A stretch of 64,000 nucleotides of DNA from Lentimicrobium sp. (GCA_023957275.1 JAMLHF010000013.1:1-64000); one strand, 5' to 3'. Positions 25,468 to 34,993 are shown, counted from the first letter of the stretch. A program made the numbers and translations. Notes: generated from the letters alone by a model not told the origin.

Positions 25468-25674
25468 CCCGCTATCAGACATAAATTTCTTCCTCCGGGT
25501 ATTTTCCGGTCAGCCACTATTTTTCTCAGGCAATTAATTCCTTTGTGTAGGAAAAGTTGAGCATATTCTCGGCAGAACATCACATTTACTCAATATTACC
25601 GGGCAAAATCTAATTCCCGGAAATCAGCCACCGCGCCAGGTTTACATTTACCAAAATTTAATTCATTACAGCCT

Positions 25675-26007
25675 ATGAAAAAGATATTGTTAATTATTGG
25701 CCTTTTTGCAATAACGGCGCTGGTTTCAGCTCAGAATGTCACCCTTTCGGGTACACAAACCCGCGGAGCAGCAGGGAAAAACGCAGAGCTCAAAAGCAAT
25801 CCCGTAAAAATTACCAAAACCATGAAAATCACGGCCGTTTCAGGTGAGTGCGAGGGTTTCTGGATTGTAAAGGACAATATAAAAGTTCACACTTTCTGGG
25901 ATAACAAGAAACCGGTAGGTACAAAGCTGAAACCCGGAACTTATTATGTTTATCCAAACCTTAAAAAGAATCTGAATACCGGTAGTGTCACATTAAGCCT
26001 GCAATAA
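25675..26007 (+). CDS. Small secreted protein of unknown function
   Basis: 110 aa with a clear Sec signal peptide (cut near VSAQ, about residue 19) and a mature part of ~90 residues that looks beta-rich and basic (many Lys, ending NLKKNLNTGSVTLSLQ). One Cys (GECEGFW). No family recognised. It lies 207 bp after the LytTR gene and is closed by a long hairpin at 26020-26059, so it is transcribed on its own and could be a target of the adjacent two-component system. Confidence 0.65.
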   Translation: MKKILLIIGLFAITALVSAQNVTLSGTQTRGAAGKNAELKSNPVKITKTMKITAVSGECEGFWIVKDNIKVHTFWDNKKPVGTKLKPGTYYVYPNLKKNLNTGSVTLSLQ

Positions 26008-26019
26008 TTCAAGTATGCC

Positions 26020-26067
26020 GGCCGCATTTTCTTATGGCAATACCATAAGAGATGCGGCCATCTTTTA
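26020..26067 (+). terminator. Long terminator hairpin that also decides the next start
   Basis: GGCCGCAT (26020-26027) pairs with ATGCGGCC (26052-26059), and TCTTATGG (26030-26037) with CCATAAGA (26043-26050), around a 5-nt loop with small bulges; a T-rich run follows. The open frame of the lipase extends back into this hairpin, so translation more likely starts at 26078. Confidence 0.8.
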
Positions 26068-26077
26068 CTTCTGCGAC

Positions 26078-28423
26078 ATGAAAATCCTTTCCATTACATT
26101 GTCATTTTTGTTGTTCTCAGCGGGGTTGTCCGGCTATACTCAGAACAGCCGGTATGAAAAAGACATTCAGGTTGAAAGGTACCTCGGTACTGCGATCAAT
26201 AACGGCAAAGGATATAAAGAGGGCGGAAGAGATATTGAGTTCTACGGATTAACGGAAGGTGAGCAGCTTGAATTCAAGGTCAAATCAGGCGTTTGTCAGT
26301 CTGTTACATTGATGCTGAAAAGCAAATACGGCGGGTGGGCTACAATCTACCAGGGACCGCCCAGGGTGCTCACCTATGAAAAGTATTTTAAAAGACATGT
26401 TAAAAATAATCAGGTATCTGCATTCAGCATATCGGTAAACGGATCTCACGGAAATTACGACCGGGTGAAATGCGCGCTGGATGTGATACTTGTCACATGG
26501 GAACAGCCTTCACGAGAGCACTATAAAGTGGAACTTGAGAAAGATTCTGTCGTTGAAGGCGGCAGAAGAAATGCCGAGAATCAGTACCGGGGCGTTGTAG
26601 TAGATGGCATCTCCACTGTTGATATAGAGTTTCAGCTGCCGAACAATCAGAAGATAGTTGTATTACCTCCTGAAATCGGCTCCATTATTGCGAAAGGTTC
26701 TTCCACGCTCGAAACAAATCATAATGAAACCTTAAGCAGCAGTAAGATTCTTACCCTTAACAGCCGGGGCAAGGGGACACTCACTTATGTGCCGCCGGCT
26801 TACGTACAACCACACATCTGGTATGGGTTGAAATCAGAAAAAGACTTTTCATTCCAGGATTTTAACCCTCCCGGCAAATATTATAATCAGAGTACTTCCA
26901 GAAAAGTTTACATCCATTATAAATATGTTGATCATCATGCTGATGTAGTAACTGACTCACTGCTGATTGAGCTGTTCAAACCGACACTTTTATTCGTTCA
27001 TGGTTTTCTTGGCGATGGCTCTACCTGGGAGGACATGGCAGGCCGTTTTGAAAGATTGGATTACACGACCTTTCGCGCAGACTATCACGCCGGCTCGGAT
27101 GAAAGTATAGATAATCAATCTGCCAAGCTTGCCGCTGATGTCAATAAAGAGTTGAATCATCTGCGAAAAAGCGGAATAAAGGCAGCAAAAGTGGATCTTA
27201 TCTGTCATTCAATGGGAGGGCTGATAGCGCGCAATTATCTGCTCAACGAGGAACTTTATACCAAACCATTGGTCAGGAAACTGATTACCGTGGGAACACC
27301 CCATCATGGCGTAAATGATTGGGGATATTATGCCGGAAAATTTGGTGCAATATGGTTCAGGAAGCATCGTACAGCCATTGAGCAGCTGCATGAAAGCAGC
27401 TCATTTCTGAGAATCCTGAATGCAAAACCGGCAACCGGCAATCGCGACCTGGAATTTGAATTCGGAAACATCTATGTAATTCCCTGGGATGGAATTACCT
27501 ATGCCAGCTCCGCTTACCTTAATGGTGTAATAAGTTACAAGCTGCAGGATTTGTGGCATTCCACATCCATAAGGGAAAACTCCATTACCAATAGCAGAGA
27601 AGTCAGGAATGTGATTTTTGAGTGGCTTGAAAGCCCCATTAAAAGCCTGCCGCTTCAGAATATTCACATGGCAATTACCAGTGGCGCCCGGCAAAGCATT
27701 GAAACATCATATATTGAACCTGTTACCCAGGATACCATTATCTCCTTTGTAGGGAAATTTCCTGCAGAATTAAGAACTACTGAAAGTGTAAGGGCCTTCC
27801 GGGGCAATTGCACGATTGAACTGAAGAAAGGTAAAAGCAGGTGGGGCATGATAAATATGCAGAAAGGTTCTGCACTGAGAATAGGATATTGCACCCCTGA
27901 ATACATGACCATATACATGATCAAAGGTAAAGCACATTTTAACAGTTATCAGAATGGCGGGCATTTTCATGTTTTTCTCACTGCATTAAATAAAAATAAT
28001 CCCGATGAAACCGGAGGGGCATACAACATAGATATGACTCCGGCCGTAATCGGAAAAAATACTGAATTCATCGTTGATCTGGAAAATGATAAGGCCCGGG
28101 CCTTTAGCCTCGATGGCGATGTGATCCTGCTGGACGGAAAAACTGAGGCAGGAGATGAAAAGGTCTTTTCCTCCGGACAGGGTATACGTCTGGATGTTAA
28201 CGGATCTGAAATGCTGAGTTCACTTCCCCGGGAAAAATGGTGGACAACATTTGCATCTGAAGAAAATCAGGAGAATACCAGAATAACTGAAACCGGGTCA
28301 GATGAGGATGTTCATGAAAATCTCCTTCTGGGATACATTATTCTGGCGCTATTGGCTGTTGCTGCTGTTCTGATTATCTATTTCGCAATCAGGAAAATCA
28401 AAAAACTTATCCAAAAAAAATAA
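26078..28423 (+). CDS. Membrane-anchored lipase-like hydrolase with FecR-like domain
   Basis: 781 aa from the ATG at 26078, chosen because it opens with a good signal peptide (MKILSITLSFLLFS...YTQN) and the upstream frame is inside a terminator. The N-terminal ~280 residues look like beta-sandwich domains. An alpha/beta hydrolase (about 300-530) follows, with oxyanion FVHGFLGDG, nucleophile elbow ICHSMGG (Ser378) and TPHHGVNDWG, most like LipA/PGAP1-type lipases. Then comes a FecR-like beta domain (about 575-720; RAFRGNCTIELKKGKSRWG), and a C-terminal helix (about 748-770) ending in a lysine-rich tail. Probably anchored with the enzyme on the periplasmic side. Substrate unknown. The lipoprotein gene starts 4 bp later. 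Confidence 0.8.
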   Translation: MKILSITLSFLLFSAGLSGYTQNSRYEKDIQVERYLGTAINNGKGYKEGGRDIEFYGLTEGEQLEFKVKSGVCQSVTLMLKSKYGGWATIYQGPPRVLTYEKYFKRHVKNNQVSAFSISVNGSHGNYDRVKCALDVILVTWEQPSREHYKVELEKDSVVEGGRRNAENQYRGVVVDGISTVDIEFQLPNNQKIVVLPPEIGSIIAKGSSTLETNHNETLSSSKILTLNSRGKGTLTYVPPAYVQPHIWYGLKSEKDFSFQDFNPPGKYYNQSTSRKVYIHYKYVDHHADVVTDSLLIELFKPTLLFVHGFLGDGSTWEDMAGRFERLDYTTFRADYHAGSDESIDNQSAKLAADVNKELNHLRKSGIKAAKVDLICHSMGGLIARNYLLNEELYTKPLVRKLITVGTPHHGVNDWGYYAGKFGAIWFRKHRTAIEQLHESSSFLRILNAKPATGNRDLEFEFGNIYVIPWDGITYASSAYLNGVISYKLQDLWHSTSIRENSITNSREVRNVIFEWLESPIKSLPLQNIHMAITSGARQSIETSYIEPVTQDTIISFVGKFPAELRTTESVRAFRGNCTIELKKGKSRWGMINMQKGSALRIGYCTPEYMTIYMIKGKAHFNSYQNGGHFHVFLTALNKNNPDETGGAYNIDMTPAVIGKNTEFIVDLENDKARAFSLDGDVILLDGKTEAGDEKVFSSGQGIRLDVNGSEMLSSLPREKWWTTFASEENQENTRITETGSDEDVHENLLLGYIILALLAVAAVLIIYFAIRKIKKLIQKK

Positions 28424-28427
28424 ACGT

Positions 28428-30278
28428 ATGAGAATCCTGAAGATCATATTTATTATAACCATTTCCGGCATAATGCTTTCGGCTTGTTCAGGCAGAAAAA
28501 TGGTTGTTTCAGGTATAGTGACTGATTCCGGAAACAAACCATTGTCAGGAGCTTATGTTTTCGCAGGTTCGCAAATGGTTCAAACCGGTGAAGACGGGAC
28601 CTTTCTTTTTGAAACGGTGGATGCAGATGATGCCAGACCTTTGCTGAAAATCACGAAAAAAGGATATTTCACTTTAAGCCGGGCGCTGAATGCCGATGAA
28701 CCGGTAAATCAAATCAGAATCCAATTGCTTGCACACGATCCCACTGAAGAGGAGGTAAATTCCATCAGAGTTTCTGATGCAGCGAATCAGGCTGAAGTAG
28801 AATCCCGGAATGGAACCTTATTGAGTTTAAACGCAGCTGACATCGACGGAGATGCCTTGGAGTCAACTGTTTTTCTCGCCGTTATTGATCCTTTGGATGT
28901 TGATCAGTTATCTAAGGTCCAGGGAAGTGATTTTAAGGCCGGGGATATAGATAAAAATACCAGGCTTCGGTGCTATGCCATGGCAATGATAGACATAGTT
29001 TCGAATGAAGGGAAACTATTGAATCTCAGGAAAAATTCCAGTGCCGTCATTAAGTTTCCCGTTCCTGCCGTTCTGTCCGGAAATCCCCCTGCTTCCACCG
29101 GTCTGTGGCACTTTAATGAAGCAAACGGAATATGGGAGTCCGGAGGGAAGGCTGAACTGAAAGAAGGATACTATATTGCTCAGGTAAAGCACTTCAGCAC
29201 GTGGGGGATTGGTGAAGACAGCGATGACATAGCATTTCTTGAAGGGCGTGTCACCGACCGCAATGGCAGAGGGGTGGCCGGCGTACTTCTGAGCGCTGAT
29301 CAAACAGCTGTTATTACAGATGATTATGGAAATTACAAAGCGATAATCCCTGCTCAAACAGAATGCAAGGTAGAAATGAATTACCGCGGTTTTATGATTT
29401 CACTGCTTTGTGAAGCTACTGAAGCCGGCAAGAAAACCCGCATGGACCTGTCTGTTCCCCCGATGACATATGTTAAAGGAGAAGCTATCGGATGCAATGG
29501 CAATGGAACTGCATCCCAGATAACCATTACATGGGGGGAGGAAGACTATTCCCAGATCTATTCCAGAAACGGTGTTTTTGAACTCTCGTTGCCCACCGTT
29601 GTCACAAATTTCGATATCTCCCTGAAAACAAATAATTCCATTGTTAAAAAGACTTATTCCAACAAAACAGGTCAGTCGGCGATTGATGCGGGAAAAATCA
29701 TTGTGTGCAGCGATGAAAAAGAGGAAGAAAGCCGGAACAACAGGAACGAAGAGCGGCCGGATGACGACAATAACAAGAAGGCCGAAATCAATGACAGAGA
29801 AAGCAGGGATGAAAAAAGCACAAAGCATGCTGCCATATCCTACCTGGTAATCGATGGTGGTGATTTTCGCGACTACAGGGTTAACCTCAACGAAAACCTG
29901 AGGTCATACAAGGAACAGCACTACAATCATAATACCGGAACAACTGAAATCATTCTGAATATCGAAGCAGAATCAAAAGATATGGAAGGATTCTCATGGT
30001 ATCTGTACCTGCACGATTTTAAAACAGGAACCTACCATGTTCATCCTCCGGATGTTTCTGACCCGCCGGGAATACAGCTATACTCGGGCATCAACATCAA
30101 TGGCTTTGAAATATCATTTTCAGATATGGAAGTCAGGATAATCTCAATAGGCAACCCCGGAGAGCCGGTAACGGGCAGCATCATCTTCAGGAACGGCTCC
30201 TACAGGGATCCGTCCACCGGTGAATTTTTCCGGAATATAACAGCAGTAGGTGAATTCTCAATCAACAGAACACATTAA
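28428..30278 (+). CDS. Lipoprotein with carboxypeptidase-like regulatory domains
   Basis: 616 aa, lipobox LSAC (Cys20). Two CarboxypepD_reg-type beta-sandwiches are visible: residues ~25-100 (VSGIVTDSGNKPLSGAYVF) and ~268-345 (LEGRVTDRNGRGVAGVLLS). Between them is a domain with FPVPAVL, GLWHFNEANGIWESGG and VKHFSTWG, a pattern seen before such modules in adhesin-like surface proteins. A highly charged linker (about 425-465, ESRNNRNEERPDDD) precedes a C-terminal beta domain. No catalytic motif. It probably displays a scaffold at the cell surface; it follows the lipase by 4 bp and very likely shares its transcript. Confidence 0.75.
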   Translation: MRILKIIFIITISGIMLSACSGRKMVVSGIVTDSGNKPLSGAYVFAGSQMVQTGEDGTFLFETVDADDARPLLKITKKGYFTLSRALNADEPVNQIRIQLLAHDPTEEEVNSIRVSDAANQAEVESRNGTLLSLNAADIDGDALESTVFLAVIDPLDVDQLSKVQGSDFKAGDIDKNTRLRCYAMAMIDIVSNEGKLLNLRKNSSAVIKFPVPAVLSGNPPASTGLWHFNEANGIWESGGKAELKEGYYIAQVKHFSTWGIGEDSDDIAFLEGRVTDRNGRGVAGVLLSADQTAVITDDYGNYKAIIPAQTECKVEMNYRGFMISLLCEATEAGKKTRMDLSVPPMTYVKGEAIGCNGNGTASQITITWGEEDYSQIYSRNGVFELSLPTVVTNFDISLKTNNSIVKKTYSNKTGQSAIDAGKIIVCSDEKEEESRNNRNEERPDDDNNKKAEINDRESRDEKSTKHAAISYLVIDGGDFRDYRVNLNENLRSYKEQHYNHNTGTTEIILNIEAESKDMEGFSWYLYLHDFKTGTYHVHPPDVSDPPGIQLYSGININGFEISFSDMEVRIISIGNPGEPVTGSIIFRNGSYRDPSTGEFFRNITAVGEFSINRTH

Positions 30279-30299
30279 TTAACCCTAAAAATCAACAAA

Positions 30300-30716
30300 A
30301 TGAAAAAATCAATTATTTTAGCTTTTGCCGTTTCCGGACTGGCATTTTTCATGCACAGTTGCAACGTCTCCACGGCGCACATTACGGATGTAATGGTTTG
30401 TGAATCAGTAACTGACAATCAATGCCCGGCCGATCAACCGGTTTTCAGCACCGACACCCCTGAAATCTTCTGCTCAGTCATTGTAAAAAATGCACCGGGA
30501 GGTACAGCAGTTACCTTCTCGTGGTTTTATCAGGGTGAAAGCAGGGTAGCAATTGATGCTGTTACCCTGAATACCCCTGAAGGAGGCACCACTTTTAATC
30601 TGCAATCGAGTTTGTCTGTGCCAAACAACGGCTGGCCAAAAGGAGTGTATGAAGTGGTCATTTCCCTTGGAACCGATAATTCTGAGCCGGTTGTAAAAAC
30701 ATTTGTTGTAGAGTAA
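30300..30716 (+). CDS. Small lipoprotein of unknown function
   Basis: 138 aa with lipobox-like MHSC (Cys21). The mature ~117 residues look like one Ig-type beta-sandwich (FSWFYQGESRVAIDAVTL, GWPKGVYEVVISLG), with Cys residues (VMVCESVT, DNQCPADQ, EIFCSVIV) available for disulfides. No known family beyond that. It lies 21 bp after the 616-aa lipoprotein, so it is the third gene of the lipase operon. Confidence 0.65.
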   Translation: MKKSIILAFAVSGLAFFMHSCNVSTAHITDVMVCESVTDNQCPADQPVFSTDTPEIFCSVIVKNAPGGTAVTFSWFYQGESRVAIDAVTLNTPEGGTTFNLQSSLSVPNNGWPKGVYEVVISLGTDNSEPVVKTFVVE

Positions 30717-30834
30717 ACAACATTTCTGAGCCGGTTTGCCCGAACGAAATCCGTCGAATGCAATTCGTCAGGTTTCAATAATGGTGCAAGCCGGTTTAAT
30801 TTTTGCTTACTTTGCAGGGCACAAACTCAATTCT

Positions 30835-31788
30835 ATGAAATATTTCATTCCCGCGCTTCTGTTTATATTTTTATTCTCAGGCAGCTGTAAGGCCGGCACG
30901 GTTAAAGAGCTGAACAACGGCATTGCTGCAGGCAAGATAATATCTGATATAAACAAAGGCAAAGCGGTACTGATAAAAGACAAAATCATCACCGGCGACC
31001 TTGATTTTACCAACGTCAAAAATCAGGGAATATTCAGTTCTTCCATACAGATTGCCGGCGTTGAACAGTCTGTGACTTTCCTTAACTGCATTTTCATGGG
31101 AAAGATTGTAAATAACAGTGAAAAGTCAGGCCGTCAGGCAAGGGTGCGTTTCGGCAGCAATCTCACCTTTGAAGCCTGCGATTTCAGGGCTGACGCCGAT
31201 TTCGACAACATCACCGTGGATGGGATGGTCAATTTCACCGGCGCCATATTCAGGGAGCGGGCACTGTTTAATAATGTAACCTTTAACGGACGCCACAATT
31301 ACTTCACAGCCTTTACTGCAGAAAAGTATTTCAGCATGCAGGAATCACTGATCGACGGTGCAATTGATTTCTTCAAAGCGAAAACCAGGGGTAAGCTAAG
31401 CTTTCAGAGTACGGAATTCAGAGGGATCGCTCGTTTTCACAACCTGGATTGCGACGGCCGGAGCGAATTCTCCCTTACCCGTTTCAGGGATGATGCGCTG
31501 TTTACCTATGCCAATTTTACCGGGCATTTTAACTTTTCAGACGCAATCGTTTATGGCAGACTCGACATGAACAATGTGGAATTTCAGTCTTCGGCAACCC
31601 TGACTTCAACGGTTTTTTCCGGACCTGTCACTTTTGAGAAAACTTCTGTCAAAGGAGTATTTGATATCAGCCGGTCAGTTTTTTACTCCGGTAAACCAGC
31701 CATGCAGGAATTCAGGACCCTTAAAGCCGATGACTTTGTATCGGAAGGCACGAAATTTGCCTCGTTTAACGACCTGAACAAAGATTGA
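30835..31788 (+). CDS. Exported pentapeptide-repeat-like protein
   Basis: 317 aa from the ATG at 30835; the frame runs open to 30736 but only this start gives a signal peptide (MKYFIPALLFIFLFSGSC, Cys18, a weak lipobox). The mature chain is a series of ~20-residue solenoid turns with Phe at regular steps (LTFEACDFRADADFD, VNFTGAIFRERALFNN, FTYANFTGHFNFSDAI), the pentapeptide_3 type of right-handed beta-helix. Such exported forms are common in Bacteroidota with unknown role. It is separate from the lipase operon (gap ~118 bp) and precedes the papain-like gene by 31 bp. Confidence 0.75.
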   Translation: MKYFIPALLFIFLFSGSCKAGTVKELNNGIAAGKIISDINKGKAVLIKDKIITGDLDFTNVKNQGIFSSSIQIAGVEQSVTFLNCIFMGKIVNNSEKSGRQARVRFGSNLTFEACDFRADADFDNITVDGMVNFTGAIFRERALFNNVTFNGRHNYFTAFTAEKYFSMQESLIDGAIDFFKAKTRGKLSFQSTEFRGIARFHNLDCDGRSEFSLTRFRDDALFTYANFTGHFNFSDAIVYGRLDMNNVEFQSSATLTSTVFSGPVTFEKTSVKGVFDISRSVFYSGKPAMQEFRTLKADDFVSEGTKFASFNDLNKD

Positions 31789-31819
31789 TACCGGATTAAT
31801 CACCAGAACAACAAAAACA

Positions 31820-33520
31820 ATGAAAAGAAAACTCAACAGCATGCTGGCAGGCGGTATTATAGTTCCGCTGCTGGCTGTAACCATTTCATCCGCTACCCTC
31901 ACTTCGTGTACCAAGGAAGAAGTGGTGGACTTCCTGAGCGAATTGCTGGTACAGGCCATGGCCAGCTGGAATGCGGAAGAAGAAAATCTGGATGAAATCC
32001 CCCAGGATCTTGATATCAACGACAATACTACCGGACTGCCTGCCAGTGTGGACCTCTCAGTAAAATTCCCGCCCATCGGCGATCAGGGTGAATACGGCAC
32101 CTGCGTGACCTGGGCGGTGGGGTACAACCTGAAAACCGCACTCAACGGCATCGACAATCAGTGGAGCGCTTCGCAACTGGCACAGACATCCAACCAGACA
32201 AGCCCGATTGACCTTTTCCTGGCCATTCCCGCTTCTCAGAAAGGCAGCGATTGCAACGGCACCCAGTTCGAATCCGCCATGGATCAACTGATTACGCGCG
32301 GCGGAGCTTCGCTCGCCACCGCCCCCTATACGGGACTGGGCGATTGCAGCCAGTCTCCGGCAGGGTCATGGACACAGGATGCCGCTGACAATAAGCTGGT
32401 AAATTACCGTAAGATCGCCGACAAAAACAATGCTGCTTCCATGACGGTTGACAATTTCAAAGCATACCTTGCCGAAGGCAGGCCCATAGCCATAGGCGCC
32501 CGGCTGGGCGACCGCTTTATGCGCTGGAACAGCAACGCGGTGATTGACTATGACACCTATCAGAATCCGGGCATGCAGCATGCCTATCACGCGATGGTGC
32601 TCGCCGGCTACGACGACAACCGCCAGGCATTCAAAATCATCAATACCTGGGGAAATTCATGGGGAAATACCGGAACAATCTGGGTAGATTATGATTTCTT
32701 TATCAACAGTTTCTGTTTTGCCGCGTTTGTCGCCCAGAATAAAACCGATGTAAATATTACCGGCGGACAGGTGGGCAGCGGAAACATCATTTCAGGGCTT
32801 GATGTGCTGGCCTGGAACCTCCGGGATGAAGACAATCCCGAATCAACCGCCCCGCTCGACAGGCAAATAACCTACAATGTGTACAACTCAGGTACGGAAA
32901 CCGTGGCGGCTTCCTCGAGATGGAGCATCCTGTACATGTATTACAATGCCTACGATGTGAATGATTATGACATCATCATTCACGACTACTATACGGATGA
33001 ATTCAGCAACATTCCGGGCGATAACCAATACTGGGAAGACGGCTACGGCATCGCCGGAAGCTGGTGGAATTACATCGATGTTCCTTCCGGAAAAAGCGTC
33101 GCCGCCGCATTGTACAACGATCCAGAAGCAGACTTTCTCTTCACATACACCATGCCGTCAAACCTTAACGGAAAATATTATCTGGTGCTGCTTGCCGATG
33201 GCTTTAACGACCTTGAAGAAGCCAATGAAGATAATAATTTCTATTTCTTCAGCAAGGATGACGGCAAGCCTTTCGACTTTGTGAACGGCGTAATGCAGGG
33301 CGGAAATGTAAAAAAGAGCATGGTTTCCGGTAAAGAGCCTGCCAGATTTGCCAATACTGAAATGCAGACCGTTGTGAGTAAAAGCAACCCGAACGCTTAT
33401 GCACCGGATGAAATCATGAAACTGATCAAACACCGTAAGGGCAACGGAGAGCTTGAGCGTAAGGCCCTGCAGCACAAATTTAAAAACGGGGTTTTACATC
33501 AATTGAAAAGAAAAGCCTAA
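31820..33520 (+). CDS. Papain-like (C1) cysteine protease lipoprotein
   Basis: 566 aa: signal peptide with lipobox LTSC (Cys30), C1 peptidase domain (about 75-310), then beta-rich C-terminal domains. The catalytic set is complete: Q89 oxyanion, C95 (QGEYGTCVTWA), H257 (HAYHAMVLAGYDD) and N275 (NTWGNSWG). Residues ~330-470 contain two CARDB-like stretches (ITYNVYNSGTETVAASS; DLEEANEDNNF), usually for binding or spacing. There is no obvious propeptide, only ~45 residues between lipid and domain. It probably digests proteins at the cell surface. A terminator follows at 33532. Confidence 0.88.
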   Translation: MKRKLNSMLAGGIIVPLLAVTISSATLTSCTKEEVVDFLSELLVQAMASWNAEEENLDEIPQDLDINDNTTGLPASVDLSVKFPPIGDQGEYGTCVTWAVGYNLKTALNGIDNQWSASQLAQTSNQTSPIDLFLAIPASQKGSDCNGTQFESAMDQLITRGGASLATAPYTGLGDCSQSPAGSWTQDAADNKLVNYRKIADKNNAASMTVDNFKAYLAEGRPIAIGARLGDRFMRWNSNAVIDYDTYQNPGMQHAYHAMVLAGYDDNRQAFKIINTWGNSWGNTGTIWVDYDFFINSFCFAAFVAQNKTDVNITGGQVGSGNIISGLDVLAWNLRDEDNPESTAPLDRQITYNVYNSGTETVAASSRWSILYMYYNAYDVNDYDIIIHDYYTDEFSNIPGDNQYWEDGYGIAGSWWNYIDVPSGKSVAAALYNDPEADFLFTYTMPSNLNGKYYLVLLADGFNDLEEANEDNNFYFFSKDDGKPFDFVNGVMQGGNVKKSMVSGKEPARFANTEMQTVVSKSNPNAYAPDEIMKLIKHRKGNGELERKALQHKFKNGVLHQLKRKA

Positions 33521-33531
33521 ACTGAACTATG

Positions 33532-33559
33532 AAAAGGTCATCTCCGGATGGCTTTTTTT
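33532..33559 (+). terminator. Terminator after the papain-like gene
   Basis: AAAA-GTCATC pairs with GATGGC-TTTT around a TCCG loop (one bulged G, one G-T pair), followed by a T run. Confidence 0.7.
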
Positions 33560-33666
33560 ATTGCCATCGTGCTGACAAGTGCCATTGATCAGAAACAGGA
33601 CCCCATCTGAACATATTTGTCCAGACAGGGTTATTTTTGTATAAAAGTTCAATAAAAACAAAACTT

Positions 33667-34071
33667 ATGGCATCAATTAAAGACATCGAAGGCATTGGCC
33701 CGGTTTTTCAGGAAAAACTTGCAAAGGCAGGAATAACAACCGTTGAGGGTCTCCTGAAAGAGGGAGCTTCCAAAAAAGGCCGTGCTGCGATTGCAGCAGG
33801 CAGCGACATTGACGAAGGAAAAATTCTGGATTGGGTAAACATGGCTGATCTGTTCAGGATCAAAGGCATAGCCAGTCAGTTTGCCGAACTTTTGAAAGCT
33901 TCCGGAGTTGATACGGTCAAAGAACTGAGAAACCGCAATGCCGAAAACCTGCATGCGAAACTTGAGGAGGTAAATGCCGCCAAAAGCCTTACCAGGGTTG
34001 TTCCTTCGCTTGATAAAATCGCCGATTTCATTGAGCAGGCCAAAAACCTGGAACCGGTCGTAACTCACTAA
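33667..34071 (+). CDS. DUF4332 helix-hairpin-helix protein
   Basis: 134 aa from the ATG at 33667 (MASIKDIEGIG), which is the conserved family start; the frame opens 10 codons earlier. Two tandem helix-hairpin-helix-like halves follow: IEGIGPVFQEKLAKAGITTVEGLL (about 5-30) and LFRIKGIASQFAELLKASGVDTVKELR (about 60-88), typical of DUF4332. Such HhH units bind DNA non-specifically in other proteins, but this family's role is unknown. It is a stand-alone gene in the cytoplasm, with a possible terminator at 34168. Confidence 0.9.
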   Translation: MASIKDIEGIGPVFQEKLAKAGITTVEGLLKEGASKKGRAAIAAGSDIDEGKILDWVNMADLFRIKGIASQFAELLKASGVDTVKELRNRNAENLHAKLEEVNAAKSLTRVVPSLDKIADFIEQAKNLEPVVTH

Positions 34072-34167
34072 ATTCGCGACAAATACGCGCTCTTACACCT
34101 TTCATTTACTACGCTCTTAAGGAATGCCTTTACCGGGGTGTTGCCAGAAGTCAGGAGAGGGAGTTGT

Positions 34168-34190
34168 TAAGCCCGGCATTGCCGGGTTTA
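34168..34190 (+). terminator. Probable terminator after DUF4332 gene
   Basis: CCCGGC pairs with GCCGGG over a 3-nt loop (34172-34186), flanked by TAA/TTA and followed by a T-rich run. Confidence 0.65.
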
Positions 34191-34238
34191 ATTTTCTAAA
34201 TAATATTAACATTGTTCACTATTTATATTATAGTTTAT

Positions 34239-34246
34239 TATATTTG
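34239..34246 (+). promoter_or_regulatory. -7 element (TATATTTG) of the TetR gene
   Basis: A TAnnTTTG match 17 bp before the ATG, in a very AT-rich stretch containing the imperfect palindrome ACTATttatatTATAGT just upstream, a plausible autoregulatory operator. Confidence 0.5.
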
Positions 34247-34263
34247 CAGCGTTAAATCAATAT

Positions 34264-34875
34264 ATGATGGTCAGCAATAAAGAACTACAGGAAAAAAGAA
34301 TGCGCGGATATTTCATTGACGCCGCAAAGGAGACCCTCAAAGGTGAAGGGCTAAAGGCGGTGAATGTCAGGACCGTTGCCGAAAGGGCAGGCTATTCGTT
34401 TGCCACGATGTACAACTACTTTAAAGATCTGAATGAACTGATCTTTATCTGTGTCAAAGACTTTATGTCGGAATGCGAAGCATTTGCAGATGAACAGACG
34501 GATCAGCAAACGCCCGGGTCAATGCGCCTCCGGGGAAGGATAAGGGCGATGATACAATACTTTACCCAATATCCCGGGATCTTTGAGCTATTCTATCTTG
34601 AACGCATGAACGATATCGGGGCCAGGCAACCCACGGCGGAGATGATCTACCTGTTTACCGACAGGATTATTCAAAGCGACCTGGAATATATGATCAGCAG
34701 CGGGGAAATATCATTGCAGGATGCGGAAATGCTCAAAATCAGCCTGAGAAACGGAGTTGCCGGGATGCTGCTTTTCTACAACAATCGTCTGCAACCGGAC
34801 GACTACGGGAAGTTCACGGAAATTGCAGAAAAACAGCTAACGCATCTGCTTTACTTATCAGGGTTAAGGCATTGA
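34264..34875 (+). CDS. TetR-family transcriptional regulator
   Basis: 203 aa. The N-terminal helix-turn-helix (about 12-58; AVNVRTVAERAGYSFATMYNYFKDLNELI) is typical TetR; the all-helical C-terminal domain (about 75-200) should bind a ligand and dimerise but is not diagnostic. It probably represses its own gene and a nearby or distant target; the next gene (35055) is convergent, so no regulated partner is evident. Two ATGs stand in a row at the start; either could be used. Confidence 0.92.
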   Translation: MMVSNKELQEKRMRGYFIDAAKETLKGEGLKAVNVRTVAERAGYSFATMYNYFKDLNELIFICVKDFMSECEAFADEQTDQQTPGSMRLRGRIRAMIQYFTQYPGIFELFYLERMNDIGARQPTAEMIYLFTDRIIQSDLEYMISSGEISLQDAEMLKISLRNGVAGMLLFYNNRLQPDDYGKFTEIAEKQLTHLLYLSGLRH

Positions 34876-34993
34876 ATTCTTAAAATCATTAAATGTCAGA
34901 TGCTGCATCCGCATCGACAAAACATGGTTTTTCATTCATCAGTAAAGAAAGCAGGTTATTGACCGTACGCATAAAACTGCTTTATAACGATCA

